From Burkholderia sp. GAS332 (GTDB lineage Bacteria > Pseudomonadota > Gammaproteobacteria > Burkholderiales > Burkholderiaceae): 64,000 nucleotides of DNA. The notes beneath the pieces are model-generated. The model did no database searches, was not told where the DNA came from, and saw only the letters and a list, made by a program, of their open reading frames with translations. The stretch covers positions 806,001 through 870,000 of the forward strand of contig FSRV01000001.1 in NCBI GenBank assembly GCA_900142905.1, given 5' to 3'. Positions 48,059-57,157 of this stretch are shown here, in pieces; position 1 is the stretch's first letter, and each line of letters begins with the position of its first letter. The position numbers and the translations under genes are program-made.

Positions 48059-49006
48059 TCAGGCTTCCAGCGCCGCCCTCGCACACAACTCGTCGGTCAC
48101 CAGTCCCGACAGCCAACCGCCTTTGAGCACCGCGATCAGCGCTTCACGCTTGCGCTCGCCGCCGGCAAACCCGATCGTGGGCCGCCGCGGCGGAGCGTCG
48201 AGCGCGATGCTGGTGACGCGCCGGCCGGTCGGCGATTCGACGTGCGCGCCGGCTGAATCGATCGGCAGGCCAAGCATTTCGGCCACCGCACCGTTCTGCA
48301 TCAACTCCTTCACTTCCGCGGTCGTGATAAAGCCGTCTTCGTGCAGCGGGCATTTCGGCCCAATATTGCCGATGCCAACAAACGCGACATCCGCCTCCGC
48401 CGACAGCGATTCGACGATCCGGTACAGCCGGTGATTGCACCACTGCGCACGTTCGGCCTCGCTGTCGGCGAGCAACGGCGCGGGCAGCAGAAAATGCTTG
48501 CCGCCGGTCTTCTCCGAAATGTGCAGCGCGACGTCGTAGCGGTTCGAGGAGCCGTCCGAGGCGATCGCCCCGACCATCGATACCAACCGGTGCTGCGGAC
48601 GCTCCAGCTGCGCGATCTGATCGACCGCGGCCTTCAGCGTCCTGCCGCTGCTCACGGCGACCACCATCGGCTTTTCTTCGCCGAGGTAACGTTCCATGAC
48701 CTGCGCGCCAGCCACGGCCAGCTTGCGGTCGACTTCCTCCGACGTGTCGCTGTCGATCGGGACGACCTCGCACATGCTCAGACCGTAGCGCTTCGAGAGT
48801 TGATCGGCGAGGGCGAGGCAATCAGCCAGTTTGTGATCGACGCGCACGCGAATCAGGTTCTTCTCGACAGCGAAGGCGACCAGCCGCTGCGCGACCGGAC
48901 GTGACACCTGCAGTTTCTCGGCGATTTCGTTTTGCGTATTGCCGGCGACGTAATAAAGCCACGCGGCGCGGGTAGCAAGATCTAATTTTTCTGTGGACTT
49001 GGGCAC
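48059..49006 (-). CDS. SorC/DeoR-type sugar-binding transcriptional regulator
   Basis: This 315-residue regulator has an N-terminal helix-turn-helix (residues about 15-50: GNTQNEIAEKLQVSRPVAQR) and a C-terminal sugar-phosphate-binding domain of the SorC family (VAVSSGRTLKAAVDQI, VGIGNIGPKCPLHEDGF, SIALDAPPRRPTIGFAGG). A GTG start at 49006 gives the usual family N-terminus; a TTG 18 codons upstream is also open. It lies between the sorbitol-type operon (convergent) and xylB-dalD (same strand). The shared 31-bp element before both operons is its likely operator. Confidence 0.9.
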   Translation of the reverse strand: MPKSTEKLDLATRAAWLYYVAGNTQNEIAEKLQVSRPVAQRLVAFAVEKNLIRVRVDHKLADCLALADQLSKRYGLSMCEVVPIDSDTSEEVDRKLAVAGAQVMERYLGEEKPMVVAVSSGRTLKAAVDQIAQLERPQHRLVSMVGAIASDGSSNRYDVALHISEKTGGKHFLLPAPLLADSEAERAQWCNHRLYRIVESLSAEADVAFVGIGNIGPKCPLHEDGFITTAEVKELMQNGAVAEMLGLPIDSAGAHVESPTGRRVTSIALDAPPRRPTIGFAGGERKREALIAVLKGGWLSGLVTDELCARAALEA

Positions 49007-49084
49007 GGTGACGGTTCGCTTGAGGTGCGCCGATGATAGCAGCCGGTCCCCGCGTCTCAACGGAAACCGGCTGTGGTTTGCCGG

Positions 49085-50566
49085 TTAGGCGAGCGGTTGC
49101 CGCGCGGGGTCGAACAGCGGCCGCACGTGGCGGTATAGCGCGCGATACGCTTCGAGCCGGTTGCGCAACTCGGCGTGCCGCTGCGGGTTCGGCGTGAACT
49201 CCTTTTCGATCGGCGGTTTGGTCAGCACCTTGGCCGGGTCGCCGCCTGCGGCCAGCCAGCCGAGACGGGCCGCGCCGAGCGCCGCACCGGTCTCGCCGCC
49301 ACCGTGCTTACGGGTGGCGGTGTCGAGCGCATCGGCGAGCAGTTGCGCCCAGTAATCGCTGCGCGCGCCGCCGCCGAGCAGGGACAGCGCCTTCGCTTCG
49401 GTGCCGGCCGCGCGCAATGCGTCGAGGCCGTCGGTGAGGGCGAGCGTCACGCCTTCGAGCACCGCGTACCCGAGCAACGCGCGATCGGTTGCGTGAGTCA
49501 TGCCGAAGAACACGCCTTGTGCGTACGGGTCGTTGTGTGGCGTACGTTCACCCGACAGATACGGCAGAAAGAGGGGGGCGGTGTTCAACGCCTCCGCCGG
49601 CAGCGCCTCGATTTCGGCGAGCAGGGTCGGCTCATCGGTGGAGGTGAGCTTGCAGACCCAGCGCAAACAACTTGCCGCCGACAGCACCACGCTCATCTGA
49701 TGCCAGCGATCCGGAATCGCGTGACAGAACGCGTGCACGGCGGATGCGGGGTTCGGCCGGAAACTGTCGCCGACCACGCACAACACGCCGGACGTGCCAA
49801 GTGAGACGAAGCCGTCGCCCGGTTGCGTCGCGCCGATGCCGATCGCGCTCGTGGCATTGTCGCCGCCGCCGGCCGCGACGATCACGCCGTCGCTCAAACC
49901 GAACTCGCGTGCCACGTTGGGGAGCAGGGTGCCGGACGGCGCGCTGCCTTCGCATAGGCTTGGCATCTGCGCGCGCGTCATGTTGCACGCGGCGAGCAGC
50001 GAATCGGACCAGTCGCGTTTGGCGACGTCGAGCCACAGCGTGCCGGCGGCATCCGATGGGTCGGACACCTTGCCGCCGGTCAGTTGCAGACGCAGGTAAT
50101 CCTTCGGCAGCAGCACGCAGGCGGTTTGCGCGAAGATTTCCGGTTCGTGGCGCGCAACCCATAGCAGCTTCGGCGCGGTGAAACCGGGCATCGCGAGATT
50201 GCCGGCCACGGTGTGCAACTCCGGCGCGCGCTCTGTCAGCGCCGCGCATTCCTTGTCGCTGCGCATGTCGTTCCACAGGATCGCGGGCCGCAATACGCGA
50301 TTCTCCGCATCCAGCAGCACGGCCCCGTGCATCTGCCCTGAGAGGCCGATGCCGCGAATCTGCGCGAACTCGTCGGGATGTTTGGCGCGCAACGCGGCCA
50401 GCGCCGTGCGTGTGCCGGCCCACCAGTCTTCGGGATTCTGTTCGGCCCAGCGCTGATGCGGGCGCGAAACGGTAAAGGGTGAGCCTGCGGTGCCGATCAC
50501 GCGTCCATCGGAGGCGAGCAGCAGGACTTTCACTTCGGACGTGCCGAGGTCGATGCCGAGATACAT
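49085..50566 (-). CDS. xylB: Xylulokinase
   Basis: This 493-residue FGGY kinase phosphorylates D-xylulose to D-xylulose 5-phosphate, which enters the pentose phosphate pathway. It has the N-terminal MYLGIDLGTSEVKVLLL, the xylulokinase segment GIGLSGQMHGAVLLD, PAILWNDMRSD, and the C-terminal LPYLSGERTPHNDP and LLGGGARSDYW. It follows the D-arabinitol dehydrogenase gene by 113 bases, whose product would be its substrate, and is followed by the SorC-type regulator on the same strand. Confidence 0.95.
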   Translation of the reverse strand: MYLGIDLGTSEVKVLLLASDGRVIGTAGSPFTVSRPHQRWAEQNPEDWWAGTRTALAALRAKHPDEFAQIRGIGLSGQMHGAVLLDAENRVLRPAILWNDMRSDKECAALTERAPELHTVAGNLAMPGFTAPKLLWVARHEPEIFAQTACVLLPKDYLRLQLTGGKVSDPSDAAGTLWLDVAKRDWSDSLLAACNMTRAQMPSLCEGSAPSGTLLPNVAREFGLSDGVIVAAGGGDNATSAIGIGATQPGDGFVSLGTSGVLCVVGDSFRPNPASAVHAFCHAIPDRWHQMSVVLSAASCLRWVCKLTSTDEPTLLAEIEALPAEALNTAPLFLPYLSGERTPHNDPYAQGVFFGMTHATDRALLGYAVLEGVTLALTDGLDALRAAGTEAKALSLLGGGARSDYWAQLLADALDTATRKHGGGETGAALGAARLGWLAAGGDPAKVLTKPPIEKEFTPNPQRHAELRNRLEAYRALYRHVRPLFDPARQPLA

Positions 50567-50679
50567 GGGCGCGAAACCTTCGTCGTTAGGGATGCGCTAC
50601 TTTAGCCGCATAGAGCAAGCGGTGCCATGCGCATTAAGCCTGGCACCGGCGTGGTTCGCGTCTTTGGATACAGCGCGGC

Positions 50680-52092
50680 TCAGGCCGCGCCGCGTTTGGC
50701 CAGCCATACATCGACGCGCGCCAACGCGCCCGCCAACACCGATTCCAACTCCGGCGTCTGCGCCATGCTGCCCCATAGCAGCCGGTCAGCGGCGAATGCC
50801 TTTAGCGGATCGGGCGCGCTAAAGAAACCCCGGGCGACGCGCTCGTCCATCACGCCATCCTGATACACATACGGCAACCTGCCGGCGTTCCAGCGGTCGA
50901 GGAAACGGAAGAACAGCGCTGGCAACATCGCCGTCGCCGCCGGTGTGACGCCACGTTCGAAGCATTCGGCGAGCGTCGGCGCGATAAAGCCTGGTAGCTT
51001 CGAAAAGCCATCGGCCGCGACGCGCTGGTTGGTGTCCTGGATGTAGGGATTGCCGAAGCGTTCGAGCACCACGTTGCGATAGCGTTCGAGATCGAGCGGG
51101 CTCGGCGTGAGGCACGGAATAACGTCTTCGGTCACGTAGTCGAAGGCGAATTTATGAATGTCCGGGTCGAGCGTGCCTTCGTGAATGTAGTTTAGTCCGA
51201 CCAGCGTACCCGCCCAGGCAATGCAGCTATGCGTCGCGTTGAGTATGCGGATCTTCGCTTCCTCGTACGGCAGCACCGAGTCGACCAGTTCCGCGCCGAC
51301 CTTTTCCCACGCCGGGCGTCCTGCGATGAAGCGGTCTTCGATCACCCACTGGATAAAGGATTCGCCCATCACCGGGCAGGCATCGTCGACACCGGTCGCG
51401 GCTTTGACGCGTTCGCGCACGTCGGGTGTCGGGCGCGGCGTGATGCGGTCGACCATTGAACTCGGGCATTCGGTGTTGTCGTCGAACCATTGCGCCAGTT
51501 CGTCCGCGCCGCGCCGTTCGAGAAATTCGCTCATGCCTGCATGAAAACGCTCGCCGTTGCTGCGCAGGTTGTCGCACGTCTGCAGCGTGACCGGGCCGGC
51601 GCCACGCTTCATGCGTGCGTCGAGAATGGCCGCGAGCGCGCCGTAAATCGTGGTGTGGCCGCCCTCCAGGTCAGCCGCGAGATCGGCATTGGCCGTGTCG
51701 AGTTCGTCCTCTTCGTCGAGGTAATAGCCGCCTTCGGTGACGGTAAACGCAATGATCTTGCAAGCCGGATCGGTGCCCGCTTCGATAAGCCCGTCGAGAT
51801 TCTCGGTCCACGGCACCACGCGTTCGATCGACCGAATCGTCTCGTACGCGCGCTCGCCTTGCGGCGTGACGGTCTCAAGCGTATAGACGCCGTTTTGTGC
51901 GGCGAGCGCTTCGAGCACCGCGTTCATGTCGCTGCGGATATTGCCCACTGTCAGCGACCAGTGCGGTTCGCCCGTCACGTTCGCCTCGTTCAACCGATGG
52001 AGATACCAAGCCTGATGGGCGCGATGAAACGATCCCGCGCCGATGTGCAGGATCACGTGTGCGGCCGCGCCGCTGCCTTGCCCGCTGTTCAT
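50680..52092 (-). CDS. dalD: D-arabinitol 4-dehydrogenase (polyol-specific long-chain dehydrogenase)
   Basis: This 470-residue member of the mannitol dehydrogenase family (long-chain, zinc-independent) has the N-terminal cofactor-binding region HIGAGSFHRAHQAWYLHRL, the TVTEGGYYLD segment, SSMVDRITPRPT, and the catalytic-lysine-type helix region EEAKIRILNATHSCIAW. The sequence and its pairing with xylB fit D-arabinitol to D-xylulose oxidation. AGGAGA precedes the ATG. The 31-bp element shared with the sorbitol-type operon lies 58 bases upstream. Mannitol is a possible second substrate. Confidence 0.9.
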   Translation of the reverse strand: MNSGQGSGAAAHVILHIGAGSFHRAHQAWYLHRLNEANVTGEPHWSLTVGNIRSDMNAVLEALAAQNGVYTLETVTPQGERAYETIRSIERVVPWTENLDGLIEAGTDPACKIIAFTVTEGGYYLDEEDELDTANADLAADLEGGHTTIYGALAAILDARMKRGAGPVTLQTCDNLRSNGERFHAGMSEFLERRGADELAQWFDDNTECPSSMVDRITPRPTPDVRERVKAATGVDDACPVMGESFIQWVIEDRFIAGRPAWEKVGAELVDSVLPYEEAKIRILNATHSCIAWAGTLVGLNYIHEGTLDPDIHKFAFDYVTEDVIPCLTPSPLDLERYRNVVLERFGNPYIQDTNQRVAADGFSKLPGFIAPTLAECFERGVTPAATAMLPALFFRFLDRWNAGRLPYVYQDGVMDERVARGFFSAPDPLKAFAADRLLWGSMAQTPELESVLAGALARVDVWLAKRGAA

Positions 52093-52150
52093 GTGCGTCT
52101 CCTGAATGTCTTTGATCGCACCGCTCGGAGCGTGCGTTTTTCTTTGGATG

Positions 52151-52181
52151 GAGCATTTGCTCTGCTTGTGAGCGAATGATC
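52151..52181 (-). promoter_or_regulatory. Shared 31-bp operator/promoter element, copy 2 (dalD-xylB operon)
   Basis: Read on the minus strand this matches 41702-41732 at 27 of 31 positions. It contains an imperfect inverted repeat, CATTCGCTC-N7-GAGCAAATG, a plausible dimer site. It sits 58 bases before the dalD start, the same distance as in the other operon. The rest of the 386-base dalD/araC gap (52093-52478) shows no other clear element. Confidence 0.7.
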
Positions 52182-52478
52182 GTACCCGGCGAAACGAATG
52201 TCAAGACGAGCTCAGCGGCTTTTCGTGGCGCAGCGCGGCGTGGCGGGGCTTTCCGCGCGATTCGCGAGGGGCCCGCGCGTTATGGGACGTGTCTCGCCGT
52301 GCGTATTGCATTGCATCAATTTTGACTTTCACCGCGCCAGGACTAACCCGAATGCAAAAAAGTATCGGTCCACGGTTTGATTTCTAGTGGTGGAACAGGC
52401 TTTTGAGGGCTACTTTTCGCTATACAAGACGAAGCGCAGCGGCACAGGCAACACGCCGCTTCATGGAGGAAGACGCGA

Positions 52479-53459
52479 ATGCAACCCGATCTGGAAGTCG
52501 TCGCCGTACGGCGCGACGAATCCTTCAAAGTGTGGTCGCACGGCTATCCGTATCGCACGGTGCGCTGGCACTTTCACCCGGAATACGAAATCCATCTGAT
52601 CGTGACGACGACCGGCAAGATGTTCGTCGGCGACCATATCAGCAGCTTTGCGCCCGGCAACCTCGTGCTGATGGGGCCGAACCTGCCGCATAACTGGGTC
52701 AGCGACGTGCCGGAAGGCGAGACGATTGCGCAGCGCAATCTGGTCGTTCAGTTCGGGCAGGCGTTTGTGTCGAGTTGTGTGGATAGTTTTCCGGAGTGGC
52801 GCCAGGTCGAGGCGCTGCTCGCTGACTCGCGCCGAGGCGTGTCGTTCGGTGCGGAAACGAGCGCCGCGATCCAGCCACTGTTTCTCGAATTGCTGGCCGC
52901 GCGAGGACTGCGCCGTCTCGTGCTGTTCATGTCGATGCTTGAAATCCTGATGAACGCCGAAGATCGCGAGACGCTCGCGAGTCCCGCCTATCAGGCCGAC
53001 CCGACCGGTTTCTCTTCCACCCGCATCAATCACGCGCTGTCGTATATCGGTAAGAACCTGGCTAACGATCTGCGCGAATCGGATCTGGCGCAACTCGCCG
53101 GGCAAAGCGTGAGTGCGTTCTCGCGTTATTTCCGCCGTCATACGGGGTTGCCGTTCGTGCAGTACGTGAACCGCATGCGCATCAACCTCGCGTGCCAGTT
53201 GCTCACGGACGATGAACTGAGCGTCACCGACATCTGCTTCAAGGCGGGCTTTAACAACCTGTCGAATTTCAATCGGCAGTTCCTCGCGGTGAAGGGCATG
53301 GCGCCTTCAAAATTCCGTCACTATCAGCAACTGAACGACGCGAGCCGCGACGCTTCCGAAGAGGCAGCCGCGCGCGGCACGGGCATCGACAATGCACCCG
53401 CGATCGTGCTTGCGCCAGATTTGCCACGCACCACCGCGGCTGCCTATCCACCGACGTAG
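52479..53459 (+). CDS. AraC-family transcriptional regulator
   Basis: This 326-residue regulator has an N-terminal cupin-like sensor domain (residues about 10-130, with RWHFHPEYEIHLI and LMGPNLPHNW) and a C-terminal AraC double helix-turn-helix (about 190-285: DLAQLAGQSVSAFSRYFRRH and VTDICFKAGFNNLSNFNRQF). A low-complexity tail follows. GGAGGAAG precedes the ATG. It is just upstream of, and co-oriented with, the ribose-type ABC and polyol dehydrogenase operon, which it probably activates in response to the substrate. Confidence 0.92.
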   Translation: MQPDLEVVAVRRDESFKVWSHGYPYRTVRWHFHPEYEIHLIVTTTGKMFVGDHISSFAPGNLVLMGPNLPHNWVSDVPEGETIAQRNLVVQFGQAFVSSCVDSFPEWRQVEALLADSRRGVSFGAETSAAIQPLFLELLAARGLRRLVLFMSMLEILMNAEDRETLASPAYQADPTGFSSTRINHALSYIGKNLANDLRESDLAQLAGQSVSAFSRYFRRHTGLPFVQYVNRMRINLACQLLTDDELSVTDICFKAGFNNLSNFNRQFLAVKGMAPSKFRHYQQLNDASRDASEEAAARGTGIDNAPAIVLAPDLPRTTAAAYPPT

Positions 53460-53521
53460 TCCTTCTACGCCACGGCCTAAAGCCGAAGCGTTTTAATTCA
53501 CCCGCGTTTCAACACCTGTCG

Positions 53522-53539
53522 CGCTGTCTTCGGACAGCG
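53522..53539 (+). other. UUCG-capped hairpin in the leader of the ribose-type ABC operon
   Basis: CGCTGTC and GACAGCG form a perfect 7-bp stem with a TTCG tetraloop, 48 bases before the binding-protein ATG and 62 bases after the AraC gene stop. No T-run follows, so it may stabilise the mRNA or trim read-through from the regulator gene. Confidence 0.5.
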
Positions 53540-53587
53540 TGAGGGACGTGCTCATTTCATCGAACAGTTTTAATAACGGAGACAAGC

Positions 53588-54541
53588 ATGACGCAATCCA
53601 CTTCGAAGCAGGCATCGTTGAAGACTCTCACGCGCAGTACCGCCGCTCTGGCGACGCTCGCGTTCGGTCTGTCGTTCATCGCCGCGCCGGCTGCCCAGGC
53701 TGCGCCGCTGAAGATCGGCATGACGTTTCAGGAACTGAACAACCCGTACTTCGTGACGATGCAAAAAGCGCTGAACGACGCGGCTGCGTCGATCGGCGCG
53801 ACGGTGGTGGTCACCGACGCGCATCACGACGTCAGCAAGCAGGTCAGCGACGTTGAAGACATGCTGCAAAAGAAGATCGACATCCTGCTCGTGAATCCGA
53901 CCGATTCGACCGGCATTCAATCCGCGGTGACCTCGGCGAAGAAAGCGGGCGTGGTGGTGGTCGCCGTCGATGCGAACGCGAACGGCCCGGTCGATTCCTT
54001 CGTGGGTTCCAAGAATTTCGACGCGGGTGAGATGGCCTGTGACTATCTAGCGAAGGCGATTGGCGGCAGCGGCGAAGTGGCGATTCTCGACGGCATTCCG
54101 GTGGTGCCGATTCTCGAACGTGTGCGCGGCTGCAAGGCGGCGCTGGCGAAAGTGCCGGGCATCAAACTCGTGGATACTCAGAACGGTAAGCAGGAACGCG
54201 CGACCGCGTTGTCCGTCACCGAGAACATGATTCAGGCGCATCCGAATCTGAAGGGCATCTTCAGTGTGAACGACGGCGGCTCGATGGGCGCGCTCTCGGC
54301 GATCGAATCGTCGGGCAAGGATATCAAGCTGACCAGCGTCGACGGTGCGCCGGAAGCGATTGCCGCGATCCAGAAGCCGAATTCGAAGTTCATCGAAACG
54401 TCCGCGCAGTTCCCGGCCGACCAGGTGCGGATCGCGCTCGGCATTGCACTGGCGAAGAAGTGGGGCGCCAATGTGCCGAAGACGATTCCGGTCGACGTGA
54501 AGATGATCGACAAAAGCAATGCCAAGGGCTTTAGCTGGTAA
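53588..54541 (+). CDS. Ribose-type ABC transporter substrate-binding protein
   Basis: This 317-residue periplasmic-binding protein of the RbsB-like (PBP1) fold has a long signal peptide ending AAPAAQA and the mature start APLKIGMTFQELNNPYFVTM. Both lobes are typical: DVSKQVSDVEDMLQKKIDIL, NPTDSTGIQSAV, GSKNFDAGEMACDYLA and FSVNDGGSMGALSAIE. It delivers an undetermined sugar or polyol to the permease encoded downstream. GGAGA precedes the ATG. It is the first structural gene after the AraC-type regulator. Confidence 0.93.
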   Translation: MTQSTSKQASLKTLTRSTAALATLAFGLSFIAAPAAQAAPLKIGMTFQELNNPYFVTMQKALNDAAASIGATVVVTDAHHDVSKQVSDVEDMLQKKIDILLVNPTDSTGIQSAVTSAKKAGVVVVAVDANANGPVDSFVGSKNFDAGEMACDYLAKAIGGSGEVAILDGIPVVPILERVRGCKAALAKVPGIKLVDTQNGKQERATALSVTENMIQAHPNLKGIFSVNDGGSMGALSAIESSGKDIKLTSVDGAPEAIAAIQKPNSKFIETSAQFPADQVRIALGIALAKKWGANVPKTIPVDVKMIDKSNAKGFSW

Positions 54542-54603
54542 GTCGAATGCTCGTCGCTGTGCTACTTCGGTGAGCGTGGCGGCGAGCAGCAGAGGAGGAC
54601 CCG

Positions 54604-56124
54604 ATGGACACGATACTCAAGCTCGACAACATCACCAAAAGCTTTCCCGGCGTGAAGGCGCTGCAAGGCATTCATCTGGAAATCGCGCGCGGTGAGATTC
54701 ATGCGTTGCTCGGCGAAAACGGCGCGGGCAAATCGACGTTGATGAAGATCCTGTGTGGCATCTATCAGCCGGATGAAGGCACGATCACGATTGCAGGCGA
54801 CGCGCGCCACTTCACGAATTACCACGATGCGGTCGCCGCGGGTGTCGGTATCGTGTTTCAGGAGTTCAGCCTGATCCCGTATCTGAATGCGGTGGAGAAC
54901 ATGTTTCTCGGTCGTGAGTTGAAGAACGGGTTTGGGCTGCTTGAGCGCGGCAAGATGCGGCGTGCCGCTGCCGCGATTTTTCAGCGGTTGGGCGTGGCGA
55001 TCGACTTATCGGTGCCGATTCGTGAACTGTCGGTCGCGCAGCAGCAGTTTGTTGAAATCGGCAAGGCGTTGTCTTTGGAGGCGCGCATTCTGATTCTGGA
55101 TGAGCCGACCGCGACTTTGACGCCCGCCGAAGCCGGACATCTGTTCGCGATCATGCGTGAGCTGAAGACGCAGGGTGTGGCGATGATTTTTATCTCGCAT
55201 CACTTGGAAGAGATCTTCGAGGTGTGCGACCGCATTACCGTGCTGCGCGACGGTCAGTACGTCGGCATGACGGAGGTCGCGCAATCCGATGTGAGTCGCC
55301 TCGTGGAAATGATGGTGGGGCGCCGCATCGAAAACAGTTTTCCGCCGAAGCCGCCGCTGCGAGCCGACGCGAAGATCGTGCTCGACGTCGACAAGCTGCA
55401 ATTGCTCAAAGACAGCCCGATGCTGAACTTCACGCTGCGTGAGGGCGAGATTCTCGGTTTCGCTGGACTGGTCGGTTCGGGCCGCACGGAAACCGCGCTG
55501 GCCGTGATTGGTGCGGACCCGGCTTATGTGAAAGAAATCCGCATCAACGGCACGGCCGCAGAACTATCCGATCCCGCTGATGCCTTGCGCGCCGGTGTCG
55601 GCATCCTGCCCGAGAGTCGCAAGACCGAAGGCCTGATCACCGATTTCTCGATCAAGCAGAACATCTCGATCAACAACCTCGGGAAGTACCGCTTGCTGCG
55701 TTTCTTCATCGACCAGCGTAGTGAAGCGCGCGCGACCGCCGATATCATGAAACGCGTCGGCGTCAAAGCGCCGACGATGCACACGGAAGTCGCGACCCTT
55801 TCAGGCGGCAATCAGCAAAAGGTGGTGATCGCGCGCTGGCTGAATCACCACACCAACATCCTCATCTTCGACGAACCGACGCGCGGCATCGACGTCGGCG
55901 CCAAAGCCGAAATCTATCTGCTGATGCGCGAACTCACCGCGCGTGGCTACTCGATCATCATGATCTCGTCCGAATTGCCGGAGATTGTCGGCATGTGCGA
56001 CCGCGTCGCCGTGTTCCGGCAGGGCCGCATCGAAGCGATGCTCGAAGGCGACGAGATCGACTCGAACGCCGTGATGACCTATGCAACAGCCGGCACCCGT
56101 GGAGCAACTCATGAACACGCCTAG
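54604..56124 (+). CDS. Ribose-type ABC transporter ATPase, two-domain (RbsA/XylG type)
   Basis: This 506-residue protein carries two fused ATPase domains. The first (residues 1-245) has Walker [14 protein letters not shown], the degenerate signature [12 protein letters not shown] and Walker [12 protein letters not shown]. The second (about 260-500) has the usual altered Walker [10 protein letters not shown], signature [14 protein letters not shown] and Walker [13 protein letters not shown]. This asymmetry is normal for the CUT2 family. AGGAGG precedes the ATG, and the gene overlaps the permease gene by 14 bases. Confidence 0.95.
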   Translation: MDTILKLDNITKSFPGVKALQGIHLEIARGEIHALLGENGAGKSTLMKILCGIYQPDEGTITIAGDARHFTNYHDAVAAGVGIVFQEFSLIPYLNAVENMFLGRELKNGFGLLERGKMRRAAAAIFQRLGVAIDLSVPIRELSVAQQQFVEIGKALSLEARILILDEPTATLTPAEAGHLFAIMRELKTQGVAMIFISHHLEEIFEVCDRITVLRDGQYVGMTEVAQSDVSRLVEMMVGRRIENSFPPKPPLRADAKIVLDVDKLQLLKDSPMLNFTLREGEILGFAGLVGSGRTETALAVIGADPAYVKEIRINGTAAELSDPADALRAGVGILPESRKTEGLITDFSIKQNISINNLGKYRLLRFFIDQRSEARATADIMKRVGVKAPTMHTEVATLSGGNQQKVVIARWLNHHTNILIFDEPTRGIDVGAKAEIYLLMRELTARGYSIIMISSELPEIVGMCDRVAVFRQGRIEAMLEGDEIDSNAVMTYATAGTRGATHEHA

Positions 56125-57118
56125 TCCTTCTTCATCGCCGAAAACCTCGACCGTCAGCAGCGACTCGCTGGGTGCACCCGTGCGCTTCACGTGGGCAGCG
56201 TTGAAACGCTCGACGCTCTTCTATCCGTTCATCGGCTTGCTGGTGGTCTGCATCGTGATGGTGTTCGCGAGCGACAGCTTCCTTTCCGCCGCGAATATCG
56301 AGAACGTGCTGCGTCAGGTGTCGATCAACGCGATCATCGCCGTGGGGATGACGTGTGTGATTCTGACCGGCGGCATCGATCTGTCGGTTGGGTCGGTGAT
56401 GGCTTTGGCGGGCACGCTCGCCGCTGGCCTGATGGTCGCCGGGATGAATGCGGTGGCCGCGTTGGCGGTCGGCATTGCGGTCGGGTTGGGCTTCGGTGCA
56501 GCGAACGGGTTCTTTGTTGCGTTCGCAGGTATGCCACCGATCATCGTCACGCTCGCCACGATGGGCATCGCGCGCGGCCTCGCACTGATCTACACAGGTG
56601 GCTATCCGATTGACGGCTTGCCCGACTGGGTTAGCTTCTTCGGCAGCGGCAAGATCCTCGGCATTCAGGCGCCGGTCGTGATCATGGTGGTGATCTATGC
56701 GATCGCTTGGGTGTTGCTCGAACGCATGCCGTTCGGCCGTTATGTGTACGCGATTGGTGGCAACGAGCAGGCGACGCGACTATCCGGCGTGCGTGTGGCT
56801 CGCGTGAAGCTGATTGTGTATTCGATTGCCGGTCTGACCTCTGCTTTCGCCGCCATCGTGTTGACTGCACGCTTGATGAGCGGCCAGCCGAATGCGGGCG
56901 TTGGCTTCGAGCTCGATGCCATCGCCGCCGTGGTGATGGGCGGCACGTCGATCTCCGGCGGACGCGGCTCGATCATCGGCACCCTGATCGGCGCGTTGCT
57001 GCTTGGCGTACTGAACAACGGCCTGAACATGGTCGGCGTGAATCCGTATGTGCAGAACGTGATCAAGGGCGGGATTATTTTGCTGGCGATCTACATCAGC
57101 CGCGACCGCAGAAAGTAA
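56111..57118 (+). CDS. Ribose-type ABC transporter permease (RbsC type)
   Basis: This 335-residue CUT2 permease has eight to ten predicted helices, the family loop [17 protein letters not shown] near residue 85, and the [20 protein letters not shown] stretch near the C-terminus. ATG at 56111 was chosen because GGAG lies seven bases before it; ATG at 56081 is also open inside the ATPase gene. The permease pairs with the two-domain ATPase and the binding protein upstream. Confidence 0.94.
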   Translation: MNTPSPSSSPKTSTVSSDSLGAPVRFTWAALKRSTLFYPFIGLLVVCIVMVFASDSFLSAANIENVLRQVSINAIIAVGMTCVILTGGIDLSVGSVMALAGTLAAGLMVAGMNAVAALAVGIAVGLGFGAANGFFVAFAGMPPIIVTLATMGIARGLALIYTGGYPIDGLPDWVSFFGSGKILGIQAPVVIMVVIYAIAWVLLERMPFGRYVYAIGGNEQATRLSGVRVARVKLIVYSIAGLTSAFAAIVLTARLMSGQPNAGVGFELDAIAAVVMGGTSISGGRGSIIGTLIGALLLGVLNNGLNMVGVNPYVQNVIKGGIILLAIYISRDRRK

Positions 57119-57157
57119 CTTTCCACTGACTTCTCCTCTTTTAAGCAGGACCATGCA

